From positions 1 to 64,000 of the forward strand of contig NZ_PJAR01000035.1 of assembly GCF_002836745.1 (NCBI RefSeq): a stretch of DNA of 64,000 bases. The letters are read 5' to 3'. Below the pieces are notes generated by a model. That model made no database searches, was not told where the DNA came from, and worked only from the letters and a program-made list of their open reading frames with translations. Position 1 is the stretch's first letter; each line of letters begins with the position of its first letter. This DNA comes from Glaciecola sp. 33A (GTDB taxonomy: Bacteria; Pseudomonadota; Gammaproteobacteria; Enterobacterales; Alteromonadaceae). Made by a program: the position numbers and the translations under genes. Below are positions 56,016-64,000 of this stretch, in pieces.

Positions 56016-57836
56016 TTGAACAGCAGTACTTCAATACTTTCATGGCTATTTTCACATTTACGTCCATACACGAGCAAAGTTGTTTTTGCATTAATAGCAC
56101 TGGTTGTCGGCGCCATGTCTTGGTTAGTTTTAGGTCAAGGCATCAAGTTAGTAGTTGATCAAGGCTTCGTTGCGGGTGATGAGTCGATGCTGCTCAATTC
56201 GCTTTTACTGGTGTTAGTAATCGCCTTCATCGGCAGTATTGCCACCTACTGCCGATTTTATCTGATGGTTTGGCTAGGTGAAAGAGTCTGCGCGGATATT
56301 CGCAAAGCTTTGTTTTCACATTTAGTCACCTTGTCGCCAAGCTTTTTTGCCGAATCTCGCACAGGTGAAGTTATATCTCGCTTTACCAGTGATACAACAC
56401 TACTGCAATCGGTGGTTGGCACGGGTGTTTCAATGGCGCTGCGCTCATTTGTTATGTTTGTGGGTGCACTCGTTTTAATGGCGATCACCAGCACCACATT
56501 GACCCTTTACGTATTTATTGCCGTGCCCATCATTTTATTACCGATAAAATTACTTGGCAAAAAAGTCAGGTATTTTGCCAAAGTAAGCCAAGACGATGTC
56601 GCCAGTATGGGTACATTAATTGACGAAAGCCTACACGAAATCCATACATTACAGTCATACAACCACGAAGACCAAAGCGTTGAAAGCTTTGATGCCAGCG
56701 CAGAACAAATAATGCAAAGTGCTTCAAGGCGCATCCATTATCGCGCCCTCCTAATTGCGATGATCATGTTTATCAGCTTAAGTTCTATATTTATTGTTGC
56801 TTGGGTTGGTGCCTTAGATGTTATATCTGGTGCTATTACGCCAGGTGAACTCACAGCCTTTGTTTTCTATGCCGTGCTCGCAGGCGCCTCTATTGCTACC
56901 ATAAGTGAAGTGATTGGCGATCTGCAAAAAGCGGCTGGTGCCAGTGAGCGTATCGTTGAGTTGATGAATACGTCATCTGATATTCCGATGGGGTCAACTT
57001 TTTCGGACCCTACTTTAGCGCCATTTGAGCCCATTGAGAAGCAACCGCTAAATGTTAATATCAAAGGTTTCAGAGTTAACGAACAGGCATTAATTGATGC
57101 TAACAAACCTATATTAACCCTGCATAACATCGGATTTAGCTATCCTAGCGTGCCTGAAAAACAAATTATTCATGAAGTCTCATTTAGTGTCATGCCCGGA
57201 CAAAAAGTAGCGATTGTAGGCCACAGTGGTGCCGGTAAATCGACGTTATTTGATTTACTTATGCGCTTCTATGATATCGATTATGGTGAGATTTTAATTG
57301 GTGACGCAGAGCAAAAAAGTATTAGCACCTATGATATCCGCCGCCAATTTGCGCTGGTACCGCAAGATGCGGTTATTTTTGCCACCACGGTACTCGACAA
57401 CATTCGTTTGTCTAACACCACAGCCACTAAAGAAGAGGTAATTGAAGCGGCAAAACTTGCCTTCGCACATGAGTTTATTTTGGATTTTGTAGACGGTTAT
57501 GAAACTCAATTAGGCGAGCGTGGCGTTAAACTCTCAGGTGGTCAAAAACAGCGTATCGCTATCGCCAGAGCGATCTTGGCCAAGCGCCCTATTCTATTAT
57601 TAGATGAAGCAACCAGCGCATTAGATGCAAGCAGTGAAAAATACGTCAAACAAGCGTTAGATTCACTGATGACCAAAACCACAACATTGATCATTGCACA
57701 CCGGTTGTCTACCGTGATCAACGCCGATAATATTATTGTACTAGAAAAAGGAAAAGTAATAGGACAAGGCAAGCATGCCGAGTTGATGGCGGCGAGTCCT
57801 GTTTATAAAGAGTTTGTTGAATTGCAGTTAAGTTAA
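56016..57836 (+). CDS. ABC exporter, fused membrane and ATPase domains (ABCB/MsbA-like)
   Basis: A 606-residue half-transporter. The start is TTG at 56016 with AAAAGG seven bases upstream. Six membrane helices (residues ~15-300) include LGERVCADIRKALFSHLVTL and SPSFFAESRTGEVISRFTSD. The ATPase has Walker A VGHSGAGKSTLFDLLMRFYD, signature KLSGGQKQRIAIARAIL, Walker B ILLLDEATSALDASSEKYV and the switch IIAHRLSTV. A ~30-residue extra linker precedes the ATPase domain. It belongs to the ABCB-type exporters (lipid or drug export); it is not the MsbA of the LPS operon by context. The substrate is unknown. It is 45 bp downstream of the LVIVD gene and might be co-transcribed. Confidence 0.92.
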   Translation: MNSSTSILSWLFSHLRPYTSKVVFALIALVVGAMSWLVLGQGIKLVVDQGFVAGDESMLLNSLLLVLVIAFIGSIATYCRFYLMVWLGERVCADIRKALFSHLVTLSPSFFAESRTGEVISRFTSDTTLLQSVVGTGVSMALRSFVMFVGALVLMAITSTTLTLYVFIAVPIILLPIKLLGKKVRYFAKVSQDDVASMGTLIDESLHEIHTLQSYNHEDQSVESFDASAEQIMQSASRRIHYRALLIAMIMFISLSSIFIVAWVGALDVISGAITPGELTAFVFYAVLAGASIATISEVIGDLQKAAGASERIVELMNTSSDIPMGSTFSDPTLAPFEPIEKQPLNVNIKGFRVNEQALIDANKPILTLHNIGFSYPSVPEKQIIHEVSFSVMPGQKVAIVGHSGAGKSTLFDLLMRFYDIDYGEILIGDAEQKSISTYDIRRQFALVPQDAVIFATTVLDNIRLSNTTATKEEVIEAAKLAFAHEFILDFVDGYETQLGERGVKLSGGQKQRIAIARAILAKRPILLLDEATSALDASSEKYVKQALDSLMTKTTTLIIAHRLSTVINADNIIVLEKGKVIGQGKHAELMAASPVYKEFVELQLS

Positions 57837-58001
57837 ACTACTTTTTTGAAAAAATGAAAAGTTTTGTAACAATTAAGCTACATTTTAAGCGTAAAGGGAA
57901 ATAAAAGATCCAGCCCAAAGTAGTAAGATAACGAACTTGCTTCAAAGAAGCATTCGCGCCTTCGACAGAAAGGCACAGACTAACTAGCTTGGGATGGCAT
58001 C

Positions 58002-60557
58002 ATGTTTGTAAACTTGACACGAAAATCACTACTCGTCCTCTTTTTATCTTCTATGGTATTTGTTGCCGTTGCCGAAGATGTAAAAGAAGAAAAGAAAGAA
58101 GATGAAAAAGAGAAAGAAACACTTACCGAAGTATTAGACAAAAAAGACGCTTTTAAAGGCTTCGTCGATATTTACCGTGACAAAGAAGACGGTAGCGGTT
58201 TAGTTGTCTTTGATGCATCACAATTGAACAAACCGTTTTTGTACTTTGTATCCACTGTTGATGGCGCAGTCGCCGCAGGGACTTTTAGAGGCCAGTTTAG
58301 AGGCTCTCGTTTAATTGAATTTCGTCGCAACTATGACCGCATAGAAGTAGTATCAAAAACCCCACGCTTCTACTTCGACCCAGAAAAAGCCATCAGCCGG
58401 GCTGCTGAAGCGAATATTAGTGAAGCTATTTTACTGTCAACTAAAATAGAGCACGAAGAAGACGGTAAAATCGCTATTTCATTAGGCGAATTATTCGCAA
58501 ATGAAGACTTGCACAAAGTTTCCCAATCGCCTGCAGACGACCCCAAAGTAGAAAAACGTCGATTTAAGCCAGGTAAACTCTCAGAAGACAAAACCTCTAT
58601 TAGCGAGATCAAAAACTTCCCTGAAAATACCCACGTGGTTGTCCGCTACGTTTATGAGAATAGCGAACCTAAAGTTGACGGTGGTAATGAAGTTTCTGAC
58701 TCACGTTATACCACCTTGCAAATTCAACATGCCTTTATTAAAGTGCCTGAGAATGACTTCAAGCCACGTCGTGACGACCCAAGAATAGGTTACTTTTCGC
58801 AACAGTTTGATGATCTAACCTCTGACCAAACAGCAAACTATCGTGATGTGATTAACCGTTGGGACTTGCAAAAGAAAAATCCGGGTGCTGCGTTATCAGA
58901 CCCCGTTCAACCCATTGTTTGGTGGATTGAAAACACCACCCCAGTTGAATGGCGTGACACCATTAAAAACGCAACACTGGCGTGGAACACCTCGTTCGAA
59001 AAGGCCGGTATAAGCAATGCTATTGAAGTCAAAATTCAAGCTGACGATGCCGACTGGAGCTCGGATGACGTGCGTTATAACGTGCTGCGTTGGACTTCTT
59101 CACCGCGTCCCCCATTTGGTGGCTACGGTCCGAGCATTGCGCATCCATTGACGGGTCAAATCATTGGTTCTGACATTATGCTGGAATACAGCTTTATGAA
59201 AGGCCGTTGGATTGCGGGTGAAATGTTCACAGATGGTTACGCTTCATTGAATGACAGTTTACAAGGCGATGAACGCATGAACTGTTCACTAGGCCATGCA
59301 CTAAACCTCGGCATGATGTTTGGTCAATATGCTGGCATGGCAGATGGTATGGGCAAAATTGAAGAAGAAAAATTACTTCGCCAATCCATGGCATATCTTA
59401 TCCTGCATGAAGTCGGTCATACGTTAGGCTTGAACCACAACATGATGGCGTCGCAACTACATGGTCATGATGAAGCGCATGATGCTTCGGTTACTCAGGG
59501 CATACTTGCTGGTTCAGTTATGGATTATCCATCAGTTAACTATGCGCCAGTAGGCAGAGAACAAGGCGACTTCTACACTGAAAAGCCAGGTCCGTATGAT
59601 GATTGGGCTATTTTATATGGTTACTCAGAAGCCCTCGCGGATCCAACTGCAGAAGAAAAGCGTCTTAGCACTATTTTAAGTCGCTCTGCAGAGCCACAAT
59701 TAGCCTTTGGTAATGATGCTGACGATATGCGTGCAGTTGGCCGTCATGTCGACCCTCGTATCAATATTTTTGATATGTCAGGTGAGGCTGTTGATTACGC
59801 GCAAGACCGCTTTGAATTAATTAAACATATGGCAGGCAAACTAAAAGAAAAGACATTGGTTGATGGTCGTTCACATAACGACTTAACGGTTGGCGTAAAT
59901 GTATTGTTTGGTGAATTTGCGCGCCAAGCTTCAGTGGTATCACGCTATATTGGTGGTGTTTATGTCAACCGCGCTTTTGTCGGTCAAGCGGGTTATACGC
60001 AACCGTTAACGCCAGTGCCTGAAGTTGAGCAACAAAATGCAATGGATACGCTAAGCGCGTTTGTTTTTGCACCTGATGCGATTGAAGAAATGGCCCCCTT
60101 GTTTGCTTATATTCAACGCCAACGTCGTGGTTTCAGTGGCTGGGGAAGAGACGAGTCACCTCGCCTACATGACATGTTACTAGGCGCTCAAAAGAACGTA
60201 CTTGATCATGTGATGCACCCAAATGTATTGATCCGCCTGACTGACACAACCTTATATGGCAATACGTTTACCGCTGAGAAGATGCTGGCCAATTTAACTG
60301 ATTCAATGTTCAAGGCTGACATTAAAGGTGATGTAAACTCATACCGTCGTAACTTGCAGGTTGAATACGTAGAGCGTTTAATTGCAATGTCGGGTTTAGA
60401 GGACAAAAGCAAGTATGACAACTTTGCTCAAGCATCTTCTATGTATCAGCTCGGCAGAGTAGCCGATATGGTTAATAAGTCACGGGGTGATCAGGCCACT
60501 AAGATCCATAAGGCGTTTTTAAAGGACCGTATTGAGCGGGCTTTTTATAAGGGTTAA
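58002..60557 (+). CDS. Secreted zinc metalloprotease, metzincin-type (DUF5117/DUF4953 family)
   Basis: An 851-residue exported protein with signal peptide FVNLTRKSLLVLFLSSMVFV and a highly charged Lys/Glu linker after it. The catalytic helix LHEVGHTLGLNHNM gives the three-His zinc site H-E-x-x-H-x-x-G-x-x-H, and VMDYPSVNYAPVG is the Met-turn, which together define a metzincin. Upstream domains (KDAFKGFVDIYRDKEDGSGL, LQIQHAFIKVPENDFKPRRD) and the long C-terminal domain (IAMSGLEDKSKYDNFAQASS) match large zinc-dependent proteases common in marine Bacteroidota and Gammaproteobacteria. It probably degrades extracellular or periplasmic protein. It is monocistronic, with GGGATGG before ATG at 58002. 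The physiological substrate is unknown. Confidence 0.92.
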   Translation: MFVNLTRKSLLVLFLSSMVFVAVAEDVKEEKKEDEKEKETLTEVLDKKDAFKGFVDIYRDKEDGSGLVVFDASQLNKPFLYFVSTVDGAVAAGTFRGQFRGSRLIEFRRNYDRIEVVSKTPRFYFDPEKAISRAAEANISEAILLSTKIEHEEDGKIAISLGELFANEDLHKVSQSPADDPKVEKRRFKPGKLSEDKTSISEIKNFPENTHVVVRYVYENSEPKVDGGNEVSDSRYTTLQIQHAFIKVPENDFKPRRDDPRIGYFSQQFDDLTSDQTANYRDVINRWDLQKKNPGAALSDPVQPIVWWIENTTPVEWRDTIKNATLAWNTSFEKAGISNAIEVKIQADDADWSSDDVRYNVLRWTSSPRPPFGGYGPSIAHPLTGQIIGSDIMLEYSFMKGRWIAGEMFTDGYASLNDSLQGDERMNCSLGHALNLGMMFGQYAGMADGMGKIEEEKLLRQSMAYLILHEVGHTLGLNHNMMASQLHGHDEAHDASVTQGILAGSVMDYPSVNYAPVGREQGDFYTEKPGPYDDWAILYGYSEALADPTAEEKRLSTILSRSAEPQLAFGNDADDMRAVGRHVDPRINIFDMSGEAVDYAQDRFELIKHMAGKLKEKTLVDGRSHNDLTVGVNVLFGEFARQASVVSRYIGGVYVNRAFVGQAGYTQPLTPVPEVEQQNAMDTLSAFVFAPDAIEEMAPLFAYIQRQRRGFSGWGRDESPRLHDMLLGAQKNVLDHVMHPNVLIRLTDTTLYGNTFTAEKMLANLTDSMFKADIKGDVNSYRRNLQVEYVERLIAMSGLEDKSKYDNFAQASSMYQLGRVADMVNKSRGDQATKIHKAFLKDRIERAFYKG

Positions 60558-60926
60558 CCCCCCTTTTAGATTTGCCGATTGCGGTCTTTTGCCTTTATAT
60601 TGGTATTCAAATCGAAAATTGGGATCAAGAACTTGAAAATGTGCAGATTGGTAATGTGCGTCAGGTATTATTGTTGTCAAAGACGCTGAAATAGCATTTG
60701 AGCGATATTTACTGGGCAACACTCCTGCAACAAAATGTGTGTCTATGTCGGTAGTTAAATCTAAGATGGCAACATTAGTTGGCGTGGCTATAAAGACGGC
60801 TCTATTGATAATATAGATGACCCTGTTACTCGTTTTGTGATATCGACAAAACGATCGTTAGTGTCTGATTGTTCGGAAAAAATCCAGCTTTTTTTGTGGG
60901 ATTGAAATCAGTGGTTCATGTCATTT
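60558..60926. other. Gene-free stretch after the metalloprotease
   Basis: No intact coding frame or clear terminator is visible. Short open stretches (for example one reading IVVKDAEIAFERYLLGNTPA on the plus strand near 60660) are bounded by stops in every frame and could be gene debris; I cannot assign them. Confidence 0.4.
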
Positions 60927-61228
60927 TTAGGCGTATTGATGGGATGGACTATCCGCTTGATTCTCAGGCTTTGCCAGTTCAAATGCGGTCAATTCATTGC
61001 AGCGCTGGTAAATCTGCATGATTTTTGGATATGCTGTCATATCCACATTAAAGCGTAAGGCATTGTATATCTGAGGAACCAGATATACCTCAGCTACAGT
61101 GAGTTGTTCGCCAACACAAAATTTGTCGTCCGTTACGGTTTCTTCCAGTGCAGTAAACCCCTCCCGTATCCAATGTTGATACCAAGTCGATACTCGTCAC
61201 TTAAGTGCTCTTGTGGCAATAGCTTCAT
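60927..61228 (-). pseudogene. maiA: Maleylacetoacetate isomerase, internally deleted and frameshifted
   Basis: The ATG at 61228 lies one base beyond the fahA stop and starts MKL, as normal MaiA. It then jumps to LPQEHLSDEYRL and goes out of frame. A second frame continues WYQHWIREGFTALEETVTDD, FCVGEQLTVAEVYLVPQIYN and RFNVDMTAYPKIMQIYQRCN, ending at the stop at 60927. This is the C-terminal half of the glutathione-transferase-type maleylacetoacetate isomerase. The N-terminal thioredoxin-like glutathione domain is missing, so the gene is inactive. The intact hmgA and fahA upstream imply loss of the middle step or replacement elsewhere. Confidence 0.9.
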
Positions 61229-61229
61229 G

Positions 61230-62543
61230 TTAACCCTTAGCAGGCATTACAGTTGATACAACTTCGCCAAAACCGATTGGGGCGGCGCCTTCTTTACGGC
61301 AAGCTGCACGCATGATGATGCTGTCCCCATCGTGTAGAAACTTGCGGGTTTCTCCGTTGGCTAACGAAAATGATTTCTTTCCACCTTCGCTCAGCTCTAA
61401 CATCGAGCCTGCTTCTTCCTGACTTGGCCCAGATTGCGTGCCAGATCCTAGTAAGTCACCAGCGCGCATTTTACAGCCATTGCTTGAGTGGTGTGTTACC
61501 AACTGCGCTGGCGTCCAGTAAGAATAATTAAAGTTGGATCGCGATAGTCTTTGTGCTGCTTCGCTTTTTTCGCGCATAGCTTGCGTTTCTATCAGCACAT
61601 CCAATTCAATATCAAGACTGCCGTATTGTGAATTATCTGCCGACGTAAGATATTCTAAAGGAGCCGGATCATCGCTACTGCGACTGAACTTAGAGCGATA
61701 AGGAGCCAATGCTTCTGTGGTGACAATCCAAGGCGATATAGTGGATGCAAAGTTCTTGGCTAAAAATGGTCCTAAAGGCTGATACTCCCAGGCTTGAATA
61801 TCTCTGGCAGACCAATCATTGAGAATACACACACCAAAAATGTGTTGCTCAGCATTTGAGATCGATATGCGGTCTCCCATCTGTGTGCCTTCACCGATAA
61901 AAATACCCATTTCCATCTCATAATCTAATCGCTGGCATGGGCCAACTGTTGGGACACTTTCATCTGGCTTTTTGGTTTGTCCAACGGGACGATGGAAAAC
62001 TTGTCCAGAAACCCCTATTGAAGATGAGCGTCCATGATAGCCGATAGGCACCCATTTATAATTTGGTAGCAATGGGCCATCAGGCCTGAAAAGTTTGCCC
62101 ACGGCAGTGGCATGAAATATTGAAGTATAGAAATCGGTAAAATCACCAATTTGACAGGGAAGATGAAATTCAATATCTGCAGCAGGAATTAAGATTGATG
62201 CTAACTCTTGCTCTTGTACGGACCCTTCTCGCAAGGCTTTTGATAAGGCCAACCTCAGTGCTGCATTAATTTTGGCACCTAATCCCATTAGGGTATTCAA
62301 CGAAGTTTCTGCAGCCGCGCTTACTGCTGTTTGTGCATCGCCTGAAAATAAGTTTTTACTTGCTAGAGCGGCCATATCGATAACTTTATTACCAATAGCG
62401 ACACCGCCACGCCAATCTTCATCGCTGCCTTTGCGACGAATGATAGCAAAAGGCAGATTTTGAATTGGAAATTGGACACAGCCATTTGCGCTGTTTTCCC
62501 AACTTTTTAAATTAATGTCATGTGTTTCGTTTAAAGTATGCAT
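61230..62543 (-). CDS. fahA: Fumarylacetoacetase
   Basis: A 437-residue two-domain enzyme. The N-terminal SH3-like domain starts near FPIQNLPFAIIRRKGSDED. The catalytic domain contains IGDFTDFYTSIFHATAVGKL, YKWVPIGYHGRSSSIGVSGQ, LDYEMEMGIFIGEGTQMGD and LNDWSARDIQAWEYQPLGPF, with the metal-binding acidic residues and catalytic His. It hydrolyses fumarylacetoacetate to fumarate and acetoacetate, the last step of tyrosine/phenylalanine degradation. AAGG precedes the ATG at 62543. It lies 56 bp after hmgA, and the wrecked maiA follows. Confidence 0.96.
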   Translation of the reverse strand: MHTLNETHDINLKSWENSANGCVQFPIQNLPFAIIRRKGSDEDWRGGVAIGNKVIDMAALASKNLFSGDAQTAVSAAAETSLNTLMGLGAKINAALRLALSKALREGSVQEQELASILIPAADIEFHLPCQIGDFTDFYTSIFHATAVGKLFRPDGPLLPNYKWVPIGYHGRSSSIGVSGQVFHRPVGQTKKPDESVPTVGPCQRLDYEMEMGIFIGEGTQMGDRISISNAEQHIFGVCILNDWSARDIQAWEYQPLGPFLAKNFASTISPWIVTTEALAPYRSKFSRSSDDPAPLEYLTSADNSQYGSLDIELDVLIETQAMREKSEAAQRLSRSNFNYSYWTPAQLVTHHSSNGCKMRAGDLLGSGTQSGPSQEEAGSMLELSEGGKKSFSLANGETRKFLHDGDSIIMRAACRKEGAAPIGFGEVVSTVMPAKG

Positions 62544-62599
62544 AAGTTAATGCCTTTTAATAAATCGTTCAAAAATAAGATTTTGTCAAATGATGGAAT

Positions 62600-63907
62600 T
62601 CAGCGTTTGCCCGTAAAGTGTTTATTTAGCGTGCCCCAGCAGGCTAGATAATCTGTTTGTTTTTGTGCACAATTAAGGGCGAAGTCTGTTGGCGCAATGA
62701 CATATCTGGATTCAAACATAAAAGCCAGGGTATTTTGATACTTTTCTGGCTCTAGCGTCCCTTGTGATGCTTTTTCAAAAACAGAAGCTTCTGGTCCATG
62801 GGGGGTCATGCAATTGTGTAAACTCATACCTCCTGGCTCAAAGCCTTTTTCTTTGGCATCGTACTTGCCTTCTATTAACCCCATAAATTCACTCATAATA
62901 TTGCGATGATACCAAGGTGGGCGGAAGGTGTTTTCAGCTACCATCCAGCGCGGTGGAAAAATAACAAAATCAATATTGGCTACACCAGAAGTGTCGGATG
63001 GAGACGTCAGCACAGTAAAAATTGATGGGTCTGGATGGTCAAAACTGACCGTGTTGATCACATTAAAACGCGATAAATCATATTTATAAGGTGCACTGTT
63101 ACCCACCCAAGCAACAACATCCATTGGCGAATGATTTAACTGAGCTTTAAACAATTCACCACAAAATTTAGTGAGTAATTCACAAGGCGTGTCGTTATCT
63201 TCAAAGCACGCCACTGGATATTGAAAATCACGTTGATTAGCATAACCGTTGGCACCCACCGGACCTCTTTCTGCTAGGTGATATGGCTGACCATAGTTTT
63301 CACACACATACCCCCTAATTGGGCCGTCTATTGGCGCAATGCTGAATTTAACGCCGCGCGGTATTACGCATATTTCACCCGATTTAACGTCTAATATGCC
63401 AAACTCTGTCGTGGCGCGCAGCCCACCTTGTTGTGGAACCAATAACAACTCACCATCAGCGTTGTAAAAGTAACGGTTTTCCATTGCTTTGTTTGCGCCA
63501 TATAAATGTATACCGATCCCCGTTTGGGTTTTAGCATCTCCGTTTGCTGCGACAGTGATCAAACCATCAATGAAGTCGGTTGGGGCATCCGGTAATGGCA
63601 TTGGGTCCCATCGCATCACATTAGGCGGGCACGGTGTCTGTTCTAGTGGCGCTGTGCGGATCAGACCTTTATCTATTGGCGTATAGTCACCCATATTAAT
63701 CGATGGGCGAATTCGATAAAGCCAGCTACGACGATTTTCACTGCGAGGTGCCGTAAAGGCTGTGGTGCTCAATTGTTCGGCGTATAATCCGTAAGGACAA
63801 GTTTGTGGATTGAACTGCCCAATAGGTAGTGCTCCTAGTAAGGCTTCGGTTTCATGTTCGTTGCCAAAACCAGTCAAGTAGCGCAATGTTGCGCTTACGT
63901 CGCTCAC
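62600..63907 (-). CDS. hmgA: Homogentisate 1,2-dioxygenase
   Basis: A 435-residue dioxygenase from GTG at 63907, which has GGAGG seven bases upstream. An in-frame extension to 64000 belongs to the preceding gene's DNA. Signatures are LTGFGNEHETEALLGALPIG, NPQTCPYGLYAEQLSTTAFT and RSWLYRIRPSINMG. The iron-ligand region is PPWYHRNIMSEFMGLIEG (His and Glu), plus SLHNCMTPHGPEASVFEKA (His). It opens the homogentisate ring to maleylacetoacetate. Its GTG overlaps the TGA of a small upstream gene. A functional hmgA keeps homogentisate from accumulating as pyomelanin. Confidence 0.96.
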   Translation of the reverse strand: MSDVSATLRYLTGFGNEHETEALLGALPIGQFNPQTCPYGLYAEQLSTTAFTAPRSENRRSWLYRIRPSINMGDYTPIDKGLIRTAPLEQTPCPPNVMRWDPMPLPDAPTDFIDGLITVAANGDAKTQTGIGIHLYGANKAMENRYFYNADGELLLVPQQGGLRATTEFGILDVKSGEICVIPRGVKFSIAPIDGPIRGYVCENYGQPYHLAERGPVGANGYANQRDFQYPVACFEDNDTPCELLTKFCGELFKAQLNHSPMDVVAWVGNSAPYKYDLSRFNVINTVSFDHPDPSIFTVLTSPSDTSGVANIDFVIFPPRWMVAENTFRPPWYHRNIMSEFMGLIEGKYDAKEKGFEPGGMSLHNCMTPHGPEASVFEKASQGTLEPEKYQNTLAFMFESRYVIAPTDFALNCAQKQTDYLACWGTLNKHFTGKR

Positions 63908-64000
63908 TCTATATCCTCCGCTATGCGCAGCGCTTGATTTAGTACATCCATTTGACCGATGTGATTCGCCAACAATAAGATGAGTCGCGCATTCACACAT
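63904..64000 (-). CDS. C-terminal end of a small DUF2783-like protein, start beyond window
   Basis: The minus strand from the window edge reads NARLILLLANHIGQMDVLNQ then ALRIAEDIE and stops at TGA (63904-63906), overlapping the hmgA GTG by two bases. This resembles the C-terminus of DUF2783 proteins, short helical proteins often found beside aromatic-compound oxygenase genes. Only about 31 residues are visible, so assignment is tentative. The overlap indicates translational coupling with hmgA. Confidence 0.6.
   Translation of the reverse strand, partial: CVNARLILLLANHIGQMDVLNQALRIAEDIE

Overview
The window looks like chromosomal DNA of a marine-type gammaproteobacterium, probably Alteromonadales-like. 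This rests on a complete nine-gene ccm operon, a FliK-like/FlhX pair beside it, a divergent mutS / pncC-recA arrangement, pyrG-eno, a homogentisate pathway, and proteins with PEP-CTERM and GlyGly-CTERM-like tails. Species and genus cannot be read from the sequence alone. Housekeeping genes have moderate base composition, while the surface-polysaccharide genes at about 6.6-14.4 kb are visibly more AT-rich.

Region 1 (1-21.7 kb, all minus strand) is a surface polysaccharide (O-antigen/capsule) locus. Read in its own direction it runs: SLBB/Wza-like export protein, Wzz, a decayed fcl remnant, NeuA-type CMP-sugar synthetase, a three-part NeuB fusion, a GT52-like transferase, Wzx, an acyltransferase, a glycosyltransferase, Wzy, two more glycosyltransferases, an IS3 element with transposase debris, then a UDP-sugar reductase, a phosphoglycosyl transferase, a WbpM/CapD-type dehydratase and UDP-glucose dehydrogenase (cut by the window edge). 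The predicted product is a Wzy-dependent polymer containing a nonulosonic (sialic-like) acid, probably started on a QuiNAc/FucNAc-type sugar. Three decayed fragments (a DUF1972-type glycosyltransferase, fcl, and an IS3 orfB) show that the locus has been remodelled.

Region 2 (21.9-28.5 kb) has a POT peptide transporter, the dTDP-rhamnose operon rmlACDB, a small membrane protein and galE, bounded by strong bidirectional terminators. Region 3 (28.6-36.8 kb) is mlaA plus ccmABCDEFGHI in one tightly overlapping minus-strand operon. Region 4 (37-48.4 kb) holds a FliK-like gene with a candidate sigma-28 promoter, flhX, recA with a well-formed SOS promoter, pncC, mutS, pyrG and eno.

Region 5 (48.5-60.6 kb) is more accessory. 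It has an unknown protein, a lipoprotein resembling only the C-terminal domain of alpha-amylases, a PEP-CTERM protein behind a terminator-like leader hairpin, and an MbnP/MbnH 'metallo-mystery pair' divergent from a large choice-of-anchor-B/LVIVD protein with Calx-beta domains. An ABC exporter and a large metzincin-type metalloprotease follow. Region 6 (60.9-64 kb) is tyrosine/homogentisate catabolism: a small DUF2783-like protein, hmgA, fahA and a wrecked maiA.

A recurring feature is the number of short tandem repeats with different unit lengths (8, 9, 11, 12, 15 and 18 bp). Several lie in frame inside genes, and they are densest at the MbnP/MbnH locus, which is the most unusual part of the window.
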